Below, in pieces: positions 34,230 through 46,710 of a stretch of 64,000 nt of DNA. A model generated the notes under the pieces. That model did not search any database. It was not told where the DNA came from and saw only the letters and a list, made by a program, of their open reading frames with translations. The DNA lies in assembly GCA_963855995.1 (NCBI GenBank), contig OY979718.1, positions 38,563,059-38,627,058 on the forward strand, in the 5' to 3' direction. Origin of the DNA: Muricea muricata. Taxonomy: Eukaryota > Cnidaria > Anthozoa > Malacalcyonacea > Plexauridae. Numbering within the stretch: position 1 is the first letter of the stretch; every line of letters starts with the position of its first letter. Position numbers and translations under genes: made by a program.

Positions 34230-35880
34230 TCATTTTATGTGGATACACATGAGCTCTACATAGACCTCTGTGTTACAGGGTGCTATAGAAATCGCTGTAG
34301 CATATATTCACAGTAGGGCATTATACTAAACTCAGCATTCATTATACGTACTGTATATACACCAATACAGTGTGGTATATAAATCCTTGTATTATACATA
34401 CACAGCAGGACAGTATAATATCACAGTAGGTAACTAGTACAGTCATAAATATGTTGATACACCAGAACTGTATGTATACAGGGTAGTCTATAATTCCCTA
34501 TCCTACATATATTCACAAAGGCAAAGTATAATAAAACCTGGCATGCATCAATTATACAGGGATACACGGCAGACCTGTATGCAAACCTCTGCACGTGTTA
34601 CAGGGAGGTATATAAATCAATCCCTGTATTATATATTTACAACCGGGCAGTATTTAAATCATTCATTATATGTTAATATAATTATAATATATAAATCCTA
34701 GTATTATACAAATCAACAGCTGGGGCACAGTATAATATTAGGTATGTAATCATACATATGTTTGTATACGTACACCAGAGCTGTACATAAACTCTGTGTT
34801 AAAGGGTGGTAATTATAAATCCATGTACTACATTTATTCACAACTGGGAGGTATAAAAAAAAGCTGGTGTGAATCATTATATGTTGACACATCAGAGCTG
34901 TATATAAGACTTCTGTGTTATGAGGTGGTACATAAATCCCTGTATTATACATATTCACAGCTGGGCAGTATAATATTAGGCATGTATAATCATACATAAA
35001 CCTCTGTGTTATGCTATAGTATATTAGTCCCTGTACTACATATATAACCACAACTGGGAGGTATAGTAAATCCTCGCATGCATTTATTATATATGTTGAT
35101 ACACTACAGAAATATGTATAATATATACTTCAATATTGCGGGGTATGTAAACCCAAAAATAAATGCATTCATACATATGTTGATACACAAGAACGGTCAT
35201 ATAAAGAGGTGTATTCATTCTATGAAAATGCACCCACAGAGATGTATATATTATATCTCTGTGTTACAGGGTGGTATAAAAAACCCTGCACAAACTGTCA
35301 AAATCAGAACAAGAGAGAATACATAGCATATAAATAACAGGCCTTGCATTTAATATATGCTTATGCACTGCATAGATTATACGTATATGTGTCACTGGGT
35401 AGTATGTATAAAGTATATAGTGCACATATAAACTATGTAATTATATATAATACCATATAACAAAATAACATTCCCTGTATTTAATACAATATATGCACTA
35501 GAGAGCTTACTATATAAGTCTCAGCTACGGGCAACATATAAAATCCAGGAATATTTATGTAGTAGAATGGACACAATTTATGATAAGGTACATGGCATAT
35601 AATAACAGGGCTGTCACCTCTGTATTTAATATATGTTAATGTACCACAGATATTATAAAACCCCAGCTGTGTCACTGCTATGTAGGGTAGTGTGTGTGCA
35701 AAAATGTAAAGCCCTGGAGAGGTATATATTATTTGTATATAGTACAATGCACGCATAAAGTACAAAGGATACCGTATAACAGGCCCCATATAATTATATG
35801 TTAATGCGCCACAGTAAGAACAATGACCATGCATATAAATCCCTGATCTGGTACAATGCATGAGACTTTACATAATATCA
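34230..35880 (+). repeat. Degenerate minisatellite of ~90-130-bp units
   Basis: A phrase like GGGTGGTATATAAATCCCTG followed by TATTATACATATTCACAGC and GGGCAGTATAATA recurs near 34280, 34371, 34482, 34601, 34680, 34803, 34921, 35010, 35140 and 35268, and more weakly to 35.88 kb. Spacing varies (~80-130 bp). Divergence is high, so the array is old. It abuts the 2.5-kb satellite. Confidence 0.65.
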
Positions 35881-35910
35881 CCCTGCATTCACACAGATAC
35901 ATAGAAGGAA

Positions 35911-38090
35911 GATATCAGTTATAATATTAAGTATTCAAAAACATATTTGTTTATGTGTAACCTGTAGCTTTTAATGGCATAACATTTTCTATAAAGTATA
36001 AATTAACATGGAATTCAAAAATTGCCTTGTAGAAGTTATATCTAGCTAAATTACAAATTACCATTTACAATATAGTACATATACACTCAAATCTACTTAC
36101 ATGTTAGGCATAATTTAAATGCTTCTTGCCAAACTTATGTCGGAATGCAAGAAATAGTATGTTTAGAATAAGAAAAGAATAGTAAACTTGCTCGTGAACG
36201 GCAAATAGGAATTCATATCATAATCAATAAGTCACATGGCTTGTCACGTGGGAGAAAATAGCGAAAAAATAAATTGATATGTATACTGTCTAAGTAATTT
36301 ATATTAAGACATTTATCACGATATCTATGTATTTAATCATACTGTTCATGTTTCTAAGCTACCTATATCTCATGCTTATTCACGCAAGATAAAAAATTAA
36401 TTGGAAGTTATAAAGAATTAGAAGGTAGGAAAGATAGAAAGAAGACTGGCGGAATTTGTAGAGTAGAGACTTAGAGCAGACTAAAATTGGGGGATAAAAA
36501 ATGGAAGATGCTGAACGCAGCAATAGAGTGATGAAAAGATAAATAGAATAACTTAAAATTCGTGGAAAGACAATAGTAGAAGCACGATCGAAATAGGTAC
36601 ATAATGGTAACTACGATAATGAACGAAGCGACAGAAAGATGGAAAATTATAGCAAAATCGCAATAAGACTCCTGGAAAAAGGATTAAAACCGAACCTGAA
36701 GAAACAGCCTGAAAAGATAGAAAGAAAGTTAGCAGGAGTGGAAAGAAGAAAATTGAGAAGATGAAAAAGATGGAAAGATGAATTAGAGAATATGACATCA
36801 TTGGGAAGCCTAAAGCAAAAGGACTAAAATTGAAGGATAAAAGTAAGAAGATGAGGAAAGTAGCAATAAGAAGAATGAAAAATAGTTGTGAGGGAAGACT
36901 AGTGGAAACAAGGTTAGAATCGAATGTAAAGAAGCAACCCGAGAAGATAGAAAAAATGGAAGAAGAATTTAAGGTTGTTGAAAAGATTAAAATAGAAAGA
37001 TGAAATTAGAAAGGTACAAGAAATAACAAAAAGATGAATACATATTGAAAATTGCAAGAAGACCACTACAAGGAAGTTTAGCAGTCTATGTTAAAGCAGC
37101 AAATTGAAAACATGAGAAAGATGAAGGGACTGGAATAAAAGAATTAAAAATCGTCCAGGAGACTACAGCGGATCCGCAAGGGCTTACATGAAAAGATAGA
37201 AGCAAGAAGATGAAGAAAGTTAAAATAAGAACACGAAAAATAGATTGAAAATTGTGAGAGAGGACTACTGGGAACAAAGTTAAAACTGAATATAAAGAAG
37301 CAAGTTTAAAAGATGCACAGAAGAAAGTTGTTGAAAAGATTATGGTAGAAAGGTGAAAGTAGAAACGTAGAAAAAGAAAGATGAATATAATTATATTGAA
37401 AATCATGAGAAATTAAGGAAATCAAACAAAAAGAAAGAGGAATAAAAGAATTACAATAGAACTGACAAATGACGATAAAAGTGGAAATTGGCGAGAAATT
37501 AGCGAGGGGAAGATGAAATGTACAATGCGAATTAGTATGGAAAAAACTATTGGAAAAAACTGTCAGAACCGAATATAAAAGAATCTAAGATGTTAGAAAA
37601 TATAAGAAGTCAAAGAAGAAAAATTGGAAATTGTTGAAAAGACTATTTCTAGTGGCACTGAAATAAGTAACAATAGAGAGATAAATAGATTAAAAAAGAA
37701 ACAAAGAATAATACAAGATTGGAAACTGTTGAGAAGACTAGTAGAAGCCAGCTTGGAATAGGAAGATAAAGTTAGCAACAGAAAGACGAAAAGTATTTGT
37801 TGAACATTATGAGAAGACCACTCAAAACAAGATTGGAGCAGAATATGAAGAAGCAGGCTTAGAAGTTCAGATAATATAGAAAGAAAAATACAAGATTATA
37901 TATAGATATGGATGTAAATAGGAAAAGGGCTGAAACAGCTGGATAACAGAAGTAAAATGTGGAAAGGTTGAAACAGAAAGACGAAAAAAAATTAAAATTG
38001 TGGGAAGACTACTGGAAACAATGCTAGAAGCGAATGTGAAGAAGCAGAAACAGAAACACGAGAAATAGACAATGTGCATAGAAGTACAAT
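35911..38090 (+). repeat. Satellite unit U1 (left-edge, diverged)
   Basis: The first recognisable unit begins at GATATCAGTTATAATATT. Its 560-bp module is the most diverged in the array yet keeps TCACGTG. Relative to interior units it lacks ~240 bp near its right end, a deletion shared with U2. Confidence 0.85.
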
Positions 38091-39767
38091 TGATTTACGA
38101 TCTGTGATGATTTAAAACTTCCTCTGACCAAATACTTGTATACCGCGAGATATCAGTTATAATTTACAGTATTGAATAACAATTGTTTATGTGTAAACCT
38201 GAAGCGTTAATTATATTAGCATAAAATTTTCTATAAAGTATAAAGTAATATGAAATTCCAAAATTGCCTGGTTGATGTTACATCTTGCAAAATTACAAAC
38301 TACCATTTAACATATAGTACATATACATTCAAATCTACTTACATGTTAGGCGTAATTTAAATGCTTGTTGCCAAACTTATGTCGGAACGTAAGAAGTAAT
38401 TTATCTAGAATAAGGAAAGAATAGTAAACTTGTCAACGAACGGAAAAAAGGAATCCATATCATAATCAATATGTCACATGGCTAGTCACATGAGCGAAAA
38501 TAGCGCCAAAATAAATTTATGTGTATACTGTGTAGGTAATTTATATTAAGACATTTATCACGGTATCTATGTATTTAATCATATTGTTCATGTTTTGTAA
38601 GCTCCCTACATACCATACTTATTCACGCAAGATAACAAATAAATTGGAAGTTATAAAGAATGAGAAGGTAGGAAAAATGGAAAGAAGACTGGCGGAATTT
38701 CTAGAGTAGAGCAGACTAAAATTGGGGGATAAAAGTTAAAAGATGCTGAAGGTAGCAATAGAGCGATGAAAATAGTAATAGAATAACTTAAAATTCGTGG
38801 GAAGACAATAGTAAAAGCACGATCGAAATAGGTACATAATGGTAAGATGTTGAACGAAGCAACAGAAAGATGAAAAATTATAACAAAATCACAATAAGAT
38901 TTCTGGAAAAGAGACTAGAACGGAATCTGTGAGAGAGGACTACTGGGAACAAAGTTAAAACTGAATAAATAGAAGCAAGTTTAAAAGATGCACCGAAGGA
39001 AGTTGTTGAAAAGATTATGGTAGAAAGATGAAAGAAGAAACGTAGAAAAAGAAAGATGAATATAATTATATTGAAAATCATGAGAAATTAAGGAAATCAA
39101 ACAAAAAGAAAGAGGAATAGAAGAATTACAATAGAACTGACAAATGACGATAAAAGTGGAAATTGGCGAGAAATTAGCGAGGGGAAGATGAAATGTACAA
39201 TGCGAATTAGTATGGAAAAAACTATTGGAAAAAACTGTCAGAACCGAATATAAAAGAATCTAAGATGTTAGAAAATATAAGAAGTCAAAGAAGAAAAATT
39301 GGAAATTGTTGAAAAGACTATTTATAGTGGCACTGAAATAAGTAACAATAGAGAGATAAATAGATTAAAAAAGAAACAAAGAATAATACAAGATTGGAAA
39401 CTGTTGAGAAGACTAGTAGAAGCCAGCTTGGAATAGGAAGATAAAGTTAGCAACAGAAAGACGAAAAGTATTTGTTGAACATTATGAGAAGACCACTCAA
39501 AACAAGATTGGAGCAGAATATGAAGAAGCAGGCTTAGAAGTTCAGATAATATAGAAAGAAAAATACAAGATTATATATAGATATGGATGTAAATAGGAAA
39601 AGGGCTGAAACAGCTGGATAACAGAAGTAAAATGTGGAAAGGTTGAAACAGAAAGACGAAAAATAGATTTAAAATTGTGGGAAGACTACTGGAAACAATG
39701 CTAGAAGCGAATGTGAAGAAGCAGAAACAGAAACACGAGAAATAGACAATGTGCATAGAAGTACAAT
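38091..39767 (+). repeat. Satellite unit U2 (1677 bp, doubly deleted)
   Basis: It carries the ~561-bp deletion joining CGGAATCTG to TGAGAGAGG (about 38931) seen in U3, and the right-end ~240-bp loss seen in U1, so it looks like a recombinant of the two. The CACGTG of the module is CACATG here. Confidence 0.88.
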
Positions 39768-41712
39768 TGATTTACGATCTGTGATGATTTAAAACTTCCT
39801 CTGACCAAATACTTGTATACCGCGAGATATCAGTTATAATTTACAGTATTGAATAACAATTGTTTATGTGTAAACCTGAAGCGTTAATTATATTAGCATA
39901 AAATTTTCTATAAAGTATAAAGTAATATGAAATTCCAAAATTGCCTGGTTGATGTTACATCTTGCAAAATTACAAACTACCATTTAACATATAGTACATA
40001 TACATTCAAATCTACTTACATGTTAGGCGTAATTTAAATGCTTGTTGCCAAACTTATGTCGGAACGTAAGAAGTAATTTATCTAGAATAAGGAAAGAATA
40101 GTAAACTTGTCAACGAACGGAAAAAAGGAATCCATATCATAATCAATATGTCACATGGCTAGTCACATGAGCGAAAATAGCGCCAAAATAAATTTATGTG
40201 TATACTGTGTAGGTAATTTATATTAAGACATTTATCACGGTATCTATGTATTTAATCATATTGTTCATGTTTTGTAAGCTCCCTACATACCATACTTATT
40301 CACGCAAGATAACAAATAAATTGGAAGTTATAAAGAATGAGAAGGTAGGAAAAATGGAAAGAAGACTGGCGGAATTTCTAGAGTAGAGCAGACTAAAATT
40401 GGGGGATAAAAGTTAAAAGATGCTGAAGGTAGCAATAGAGCGATGAAAATAGTAATAGAATAACTTAAAATTCGTGGGAAGACAATAGTAGAAGCACGAT
40501 CGAAATAGGTACATAATGGTAAGATGTTGAACGAAGCAACAGAAAGATGAAAAATTATAACAAAATCACAATAAGATTTCTGGAAAAGAGACTAGAACGG
40601 AATCTGTGAGAGAGGACTACTGGGAACAAAGTTAAAACTGAATAAATAGAAGCAAGTTTAAAAGATGCACAGAAGGAAGTTGTTGAAAAGATTATGGTAG
40701 AAAGATGAAAGTAGAAACATAGAAAGAGAAAGATGAATATAATTATGTTGAAAATTATGAGAAATTAAGGAGATGAACAGATAGAAAGAGGAATAGAAGA
40801 ATTAGAATAGAACTCACAAACGACGATAAAAGTTGAAACTGGCGAGAAATTAGCGAGAGGAAGATGAAATGTACAGTGCGAATTGGTATGGAAAAAACTA
40901 TTGGAGACAAGCTCAGAACCGAATATAAAAAAATCTAAGAAGTTAGACAATATAAGAAGTCAAAGAACAAGAATTGGAAATTGTTGAGAAGACTATATAT
41001 AGTAGGACTGAAATAAGTAACAACAGAGAGATAAATAGATAAAAAAGGAAGAAAGAATAATAGAAGATTAGAAATTGTGGAGAAGACTAGTAGAAGCAAG
41101 CCTGGAATAGGAAGATGAAACAGCACAATGCGAAAAGTTAGCAACAGAAAGACGAAAAATGTAAGTTGAAAATGATGAGAAGACTACTCAAAACAAGGTT
41201 GGAACAGAATATGAAGAAGCAGGCTCAGAATTTCAGATAATATAGAAAGACGAATACAAGATTATATATAGATATAGATATAGATGTAAATAGGAAAAGA
41301 GCTGGAACAGGTGGATAAAAGAAGTAAAATGTGGAAAGGTTGAAACAGAAAGACGAAAAATAGATTTAAAATTATGGGAAGACTACAGGAAACAAGGTTA
41401 GAAGCGAATGTGAAGAAGGAAGCTGAGAAGATAGGAAAACACGGAAAGAACAACACAAGAATTGGAAATTTCTGGGAAGACTGTAGTAGAAGCAAGACTG
41501 GAAGACTAGAATAGGAAGAAAAAAGCAGCGAAATATGGAACGGTTGAAACAGAAAGACGAAAAATATATTGAATATTGCAAGAACACTACTGGAGACAAG
41601 GTTAGAAGCGTGTGTGAAAAAGGAAACTGAGAGGAAAAGGAAGGATGGAAGGAAGAACAGAAAGACTCGAAACAGAAACACGAAAAATAGACAATGTGCA
41701 TAGATATACAAT
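39768..41712 (+). repeat. Satellite unit U3 (1945 bp, deleted)
   Basis: Same CGGAATCTG|TGAGAGAGG deletion junction as U2 (about 40603), with an otherwise full right end. It lacks CACGTG (CACATG). It marks the change from diverged edge to homogeneous core. Confidence 0.9.
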
Positions 41713-44218
41713 TGATTTACGATCTGTGATGATTTAAAACTTCCTCTGACCAAATACTTGTATAGAGGGAGATATGAGTTATAATATAGAGTATTGAATA
41801 AGATTTGTTTATGTGTAAACCTGAAGCGATAATTATATTAGCATAAAATTTTCTATAAAGTATAAAGTAATATGAAATTCCAAAATTGCCTGTTTGATGT
41901 TACATGTTGCAAAATTACAAACTACCATTTAACATATAGTACATATACATTCAAATCTACTTACATGTTAGGCGTAATTTAAATGCTTGTTGCCAAACTT
42001 ATGTCGGAACGTAAGAAGTAATTTATCTGGAATAAGGAAAGCATAGTAAACTTGTCAGCGAACAGAAAAAAGGAATCCATATCATAATCAATATGTCACA
42101 TGGCTAGTCACGTGAGAGAAAATAGCGCCAAAATAAATTTATGTGTATACTGCGTAGGTAATTTATATTAAGACATTTATCACGGTATCTATGTATTTAA
42201 TCATATTGTTCATGTTTTGTAAGCTCCCTACATACCATACTTATTCACGCAAGATAACAAATAAATTGGAAGTTGTAAAGAATGAGAAGGTAGGAAAAAT
42301 GGAAAGAAGACTGGCGGAATTTCTAGAGTAGAGCCGACTAAAATTGGGGGATAAAAGTTAAAAGATGCTGAAGGTAGCAATAGAGCGATGAAAATAGTAA
42401 TAGAATAACTTAAAATTCGTGGGAAGACAATAGTAGAAGCACGATCGAAATAGGTACATAATGGTAAGATGTTGAACGAAGCAACAGAAAGATGAAAAAT
42501 TATAACAAAATCACAATAAGATTTCTGGGAAAGTCACTAGAACGGAATCTGAAGACGAAGACGGAAAAGATGGAAAGAAAGTTGCAGGATTGGAAAGAAG
42601 AAAATTGTGACGATGAAAAAGATGGAAAGATGATTTAAAGAATTTGAAATCATTGGGAAGCCTACAGCAAAAGGACTGAAATTGGAGGATAAAAGCAAAA
42701 AGATGAGGAAAGTAGCAATAAGAAGATGAAAAATAGATGGAAAGCTGTGAGGGAAGACTAATGGAAACAACGTTAGAAACGAATCTAAAGAAGCAAGCTG
42801 AGAAGATGGAAAAAATTGAAGAAGATTTTACGGTTGTTGAAACATCCAAAGTAGGAAGATGAAAGTAGGAATATACTAGAAATAACAAAAAGATGAATAC
42901 ATATTGAAAATTGCAAGAAGACCACTAGAAGGAAGTTTAGCAGTGTAAGTTAAAGAAACAAATTGAGAAGATGAGAAACATGAAGAGACTCGAATAAAAG
43001 AATTGGAAATCGTCGAGAAGACTACAGCGGATCCGGAAGAGCTTACATGGAAAGATAGAAGGGAAAAGACGAAAAAAGTTGCAATAAGAACACGAAAAAT
43101 AGATTGAAAATTGTGAGAGAGGACTACTGGGAACAAAGTTAAAACTGAATATAAAAGCAAGTTTAAAAGATGCACAGAAGGAAGTTGTTGAAAAGATTAT
43201 GGTAGAAAGATGAAAGTAGAAACATAGAAAGAGAAAGATGAATATAATTATATTGAAAATTATGAGAAATTAAGGAGATGAACAGATAGAAAGAGGAATA
43301 GAAGAATTAGAATAGAACTCACAAACGACGATAAAAGTGGAAACTGGCGAGAAATTAGCGAGAGGAAGATGAAATGTACAGTGCGAAATGGTATGGAAAA
43401 AACTATTGGAGACAAGCTCAGAACCGAATAAAAAAAAATCTAAGAAGTTAGACAATATAAGAAGTCAAAGAACAAGAATTGGAAATTGTTGAGAAGACTA
43501 TATATAGTAGGACTGAAATAAGTAACAACAGAGCGATAAATAGATAAAAAAAGGAAGAAAGAATAATAGAAGATTAGAAATTGTGGAGAAGACTGGTAGA
43601 AGCAAGCCTGGAATAGGAAGATGAAACAGCACAATGCGAAAAGTTAGCAACAGAAAGACGAAAAATGTAAGTTGAAAATGATGAGAAGACTACTCAAAAC
43701 AAGGTTGGAACAGAATATGAAGAAGCAGGCTCAGAATTTCAGATAATATAGAAAGACGAATACAAGATTATATATAGATATAGATATAGATGTAAATAGG
43801 AAAAGAGCTGGAACAGGTGGATAAAAGAAGTAAAATGTGGAAAGGTTGAAACAGAAAGACGAAAAATAGATTTAAAATTATGGGAAGACTACAGGAAACA
43901 AGGTTAGAAGCGAATGTGAAGAAGGAAGCTGAGAAGATAGGAAAACACGGAAAGAACAACACAAGAATTGGAAATTTCTGGGAAGACTGTAGTAGAAGCA
44001 AGACTGGAATACTAGAATAGGAAGAAAAAAGCAGCGAAATATGGAACGGTTGAAACAGAAAGACGAAAAATATATTGAATATTGCAAGAACACTACTGGA
44101 GACAAGGTTAGAAGCGTGTGTGAAAAAGGAAACTGAGAAGAAAGGGAAGGATGGAAGGAAGAACAGAAAGACTCGAAACAGAAACACGAAAAATAGACAA
44201 TGTGCATAGATATACAAT
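41713..44218 (+). repeat. Satellite unit U4, type A (2506 bp)
   Basis: Type A markers: TAAGAAGT present twice around TAGACAATA, GAGACTCGAATAAAAG, and TTGTGAGAGAGGAC. Its GTTGAAACATCC variant is shared only with U6. Confidence 0.93.
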
Positions 44219-46710
44219 TGATTTACGATCTGTGATGATTTAAAACTTCCTCTGACCAAATACTTGTATAGAGGGAGATATGAGTTATAATATAGAGTAT
44301 TGAATAAGATTTGTTTATGTGTAAACCTGAAGCGATAATTATATTAGCATAAAATTTTCTATAAAGTATAAAGTAATATGAAATTCCAAAATTGCCTGTT
44401 TGATGTTACATCTTGCAAAATTACAAACTACCATTTAACATATAGTACATATACATTCAAATCTACTTACATGTTAGGCGTAATTTAAATGCTTGTTGCC
44501 AAACTTATGTCGGAACGTAAGAAGTAATTTATCTGGAATAAGGAAAGCATAGTAAACTTGTCAGCGAACAGAAAAAAGGAATCCATATCATAATCAATAT
44601 GTCACATGGCTAGTCACGTGAGAGAAAATAGCGCCAAAATAAATTTATGTGTATACTGCGTAGGTAATTTATATTAAGACATTTATCACGGTATCTATGT
44701 ATTTAATCATATTGTTCATGTTTTGTAAGCTCCCTACATACCATACTTATTCACGCAAGATAACAAATAAATTGGAAGTTGTAAAGAATGAGAAGGTAGG
44801 AAAAATGGAAAGAAGACTGGCGGAATTTCTACAGTAGAGCAGACTAAAATTGGGGGATAAAAGTTAAAAGATGCTGAAGGTAGCGATAGAGCGATGAAAA
44901 TAGTAATAGAATAACTTAAAATTCGTGGGAAGACAATAGTAGAAGCACGATCGAAATAGGTACATAATGGTAAGATGTTGAACGAAGCAACAGAAAGATG
45001 AAAAATTATAACAAAATCACAATAAGATTTCTGGAAAAGAGACTACAACGGAATCTGAAGACGAAGACTGAAAAGATGGAAAGAAAGTTGCAGGATTGGA
45101 AAGAAGAAAATTGTGACGATGAAAAAGATGGAAAGATGATTTAAAGAATTGGAAATCATTGGGAAGCCTACAGCAAAAGGACTGAAATTGGAGGATAAAA
45201 GCAAAAAGATGAGGAAAGTAGCAATAAGAAGATGAAAAATAGATGGAAAGTTGTGAGGGAAGACTAATGGAAACAACGTTAGAAACGAATCTAAAGAAGC
45301 AAGCTGAAAAGATGGAAAAAATTGAAGAAGATTTTACGGTTGTTGAAAAGATCAAAGTAGGAAGATGAAAGTAGGAATATACTAGAAATAACAAAAAGAT
45401 GAATATATATTGAAAATTGCAAGAAGACCACTAGAAGGAAGTTTAGCAGTGTAAGTTAAAGAAACAAATTGAGAAGATGAGAAACATGAAGAGAGTCAAA
45501 TAAAAGAATTGGAAATCGTCGAGAAGATTACAGCGGATCCGGAAGGGCTTATGTGCAAAGATAGAAGAAAGACGATGAAGAAAGTTGCAATAAGAACACG
45601 AAAAATAGATTGAAAATTCTGAGAGACGACTACTGGGAACAAAGTTTAAACTGAATATAAAAGCAAGTTTAAAAGATGCACAGAAGGAAGTTGTTGAAAA
45701 GATTATGGTAGAAAGATGAAAGTAGAAACATAGAAAGAGAAAGATGAATATAATTATATTGAAAATTATGAGAAATTAAGGAGATGAACAGATAGAAAGA
45801 GGAATAGAAGAATTAGAATAGAACTCACAAACGACGATAAAAGTGGAAACTGGCGAGAAATTAGCGAGAGGAAGATGAAATGTACAGTGCGAAATGGTAT
45901 GGAAAAAACTACTGGAGACAAGCTCAGAACGGAATATAAAAAAATCTAAGAAGTCAAAGAACAAGAATTGGAAATTGTTGAGAAGACTATATATAGTAGG
46001 ACTGAAATAAGTAACAACAGAGAGATAAATAGATAAAAAAAAGGAAGAAAGAATAATAGAAGATTAGAAATTGTGGAGAAGACTGGTAGAAGCAAGCCTG
46101 GAATAGGAAGATGGAACAGCACAATGCGAAAAGTTAAGCAACAGAAAGACGAAAAATGTAAGTTGAAAATGATGAGAAGACTACTCAAAACAAGGTTGGA
46201 ACAGAATATGAAGAAGCAGGCTCAGAATTTCAGATAATATAGAAAGACGAATACAAGATTATATATAGATATAGATATAGATGTAAATAGGAAAAGAGCT
46301 GGAACAGGTGGATAAAAGAAGTAAAATGTGGAAAGGTTGAAACAGAAAGACGAAAAATAGATTTAAAATTATGGGAAGACTACAGGAAACAAGGTTAGAA
46401 GCGAATGTGAAGAAGGAAGCTGAGAAGATAGGAAAACACGGAAAGAACAACACAAGAATTGGAAATTTCTGGGAAGACTGTAGTAGAAGCAAGACTGGAA
46501 GACTAGAATAGGAAAAAAAAAAGCAGCGAAATATGGAATGGTTGTTACAGAAAGACGAAAAATATATTGAATATTGCAAGAACACTACTGGAGACAAGGT
46601 TAGAAGCGTGTGTGAAAAAGGAAACTGAGAAGAAAAGGAAGGATGGAAGGAAGAACAGAAAGACTCGAAACAGAAACACGAAAAATAGACAATGTGCATA
46701 GATATACAAT
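44219..46710 (+). repeat. Satellite unit U5, type B (2492 bp)
   Basis: Type B markers: one TAAGAAGT copy, GAGAGTCAAATAAAAG, and TTCTGAGAGACGAC. The right end has the GGAATGGTTGTTACAG variant with a longer A-run. Confidence 0.93.

Noticed and set aside
41262-41753. 163-codon minus-strand open frame, repeated in later units
   Set aside because: Low-complexity Phe/Ser/Leu composition on the pyrimidine-rich strand, overlapping frames equally open, no splice or promoter context; best explained by base composition.
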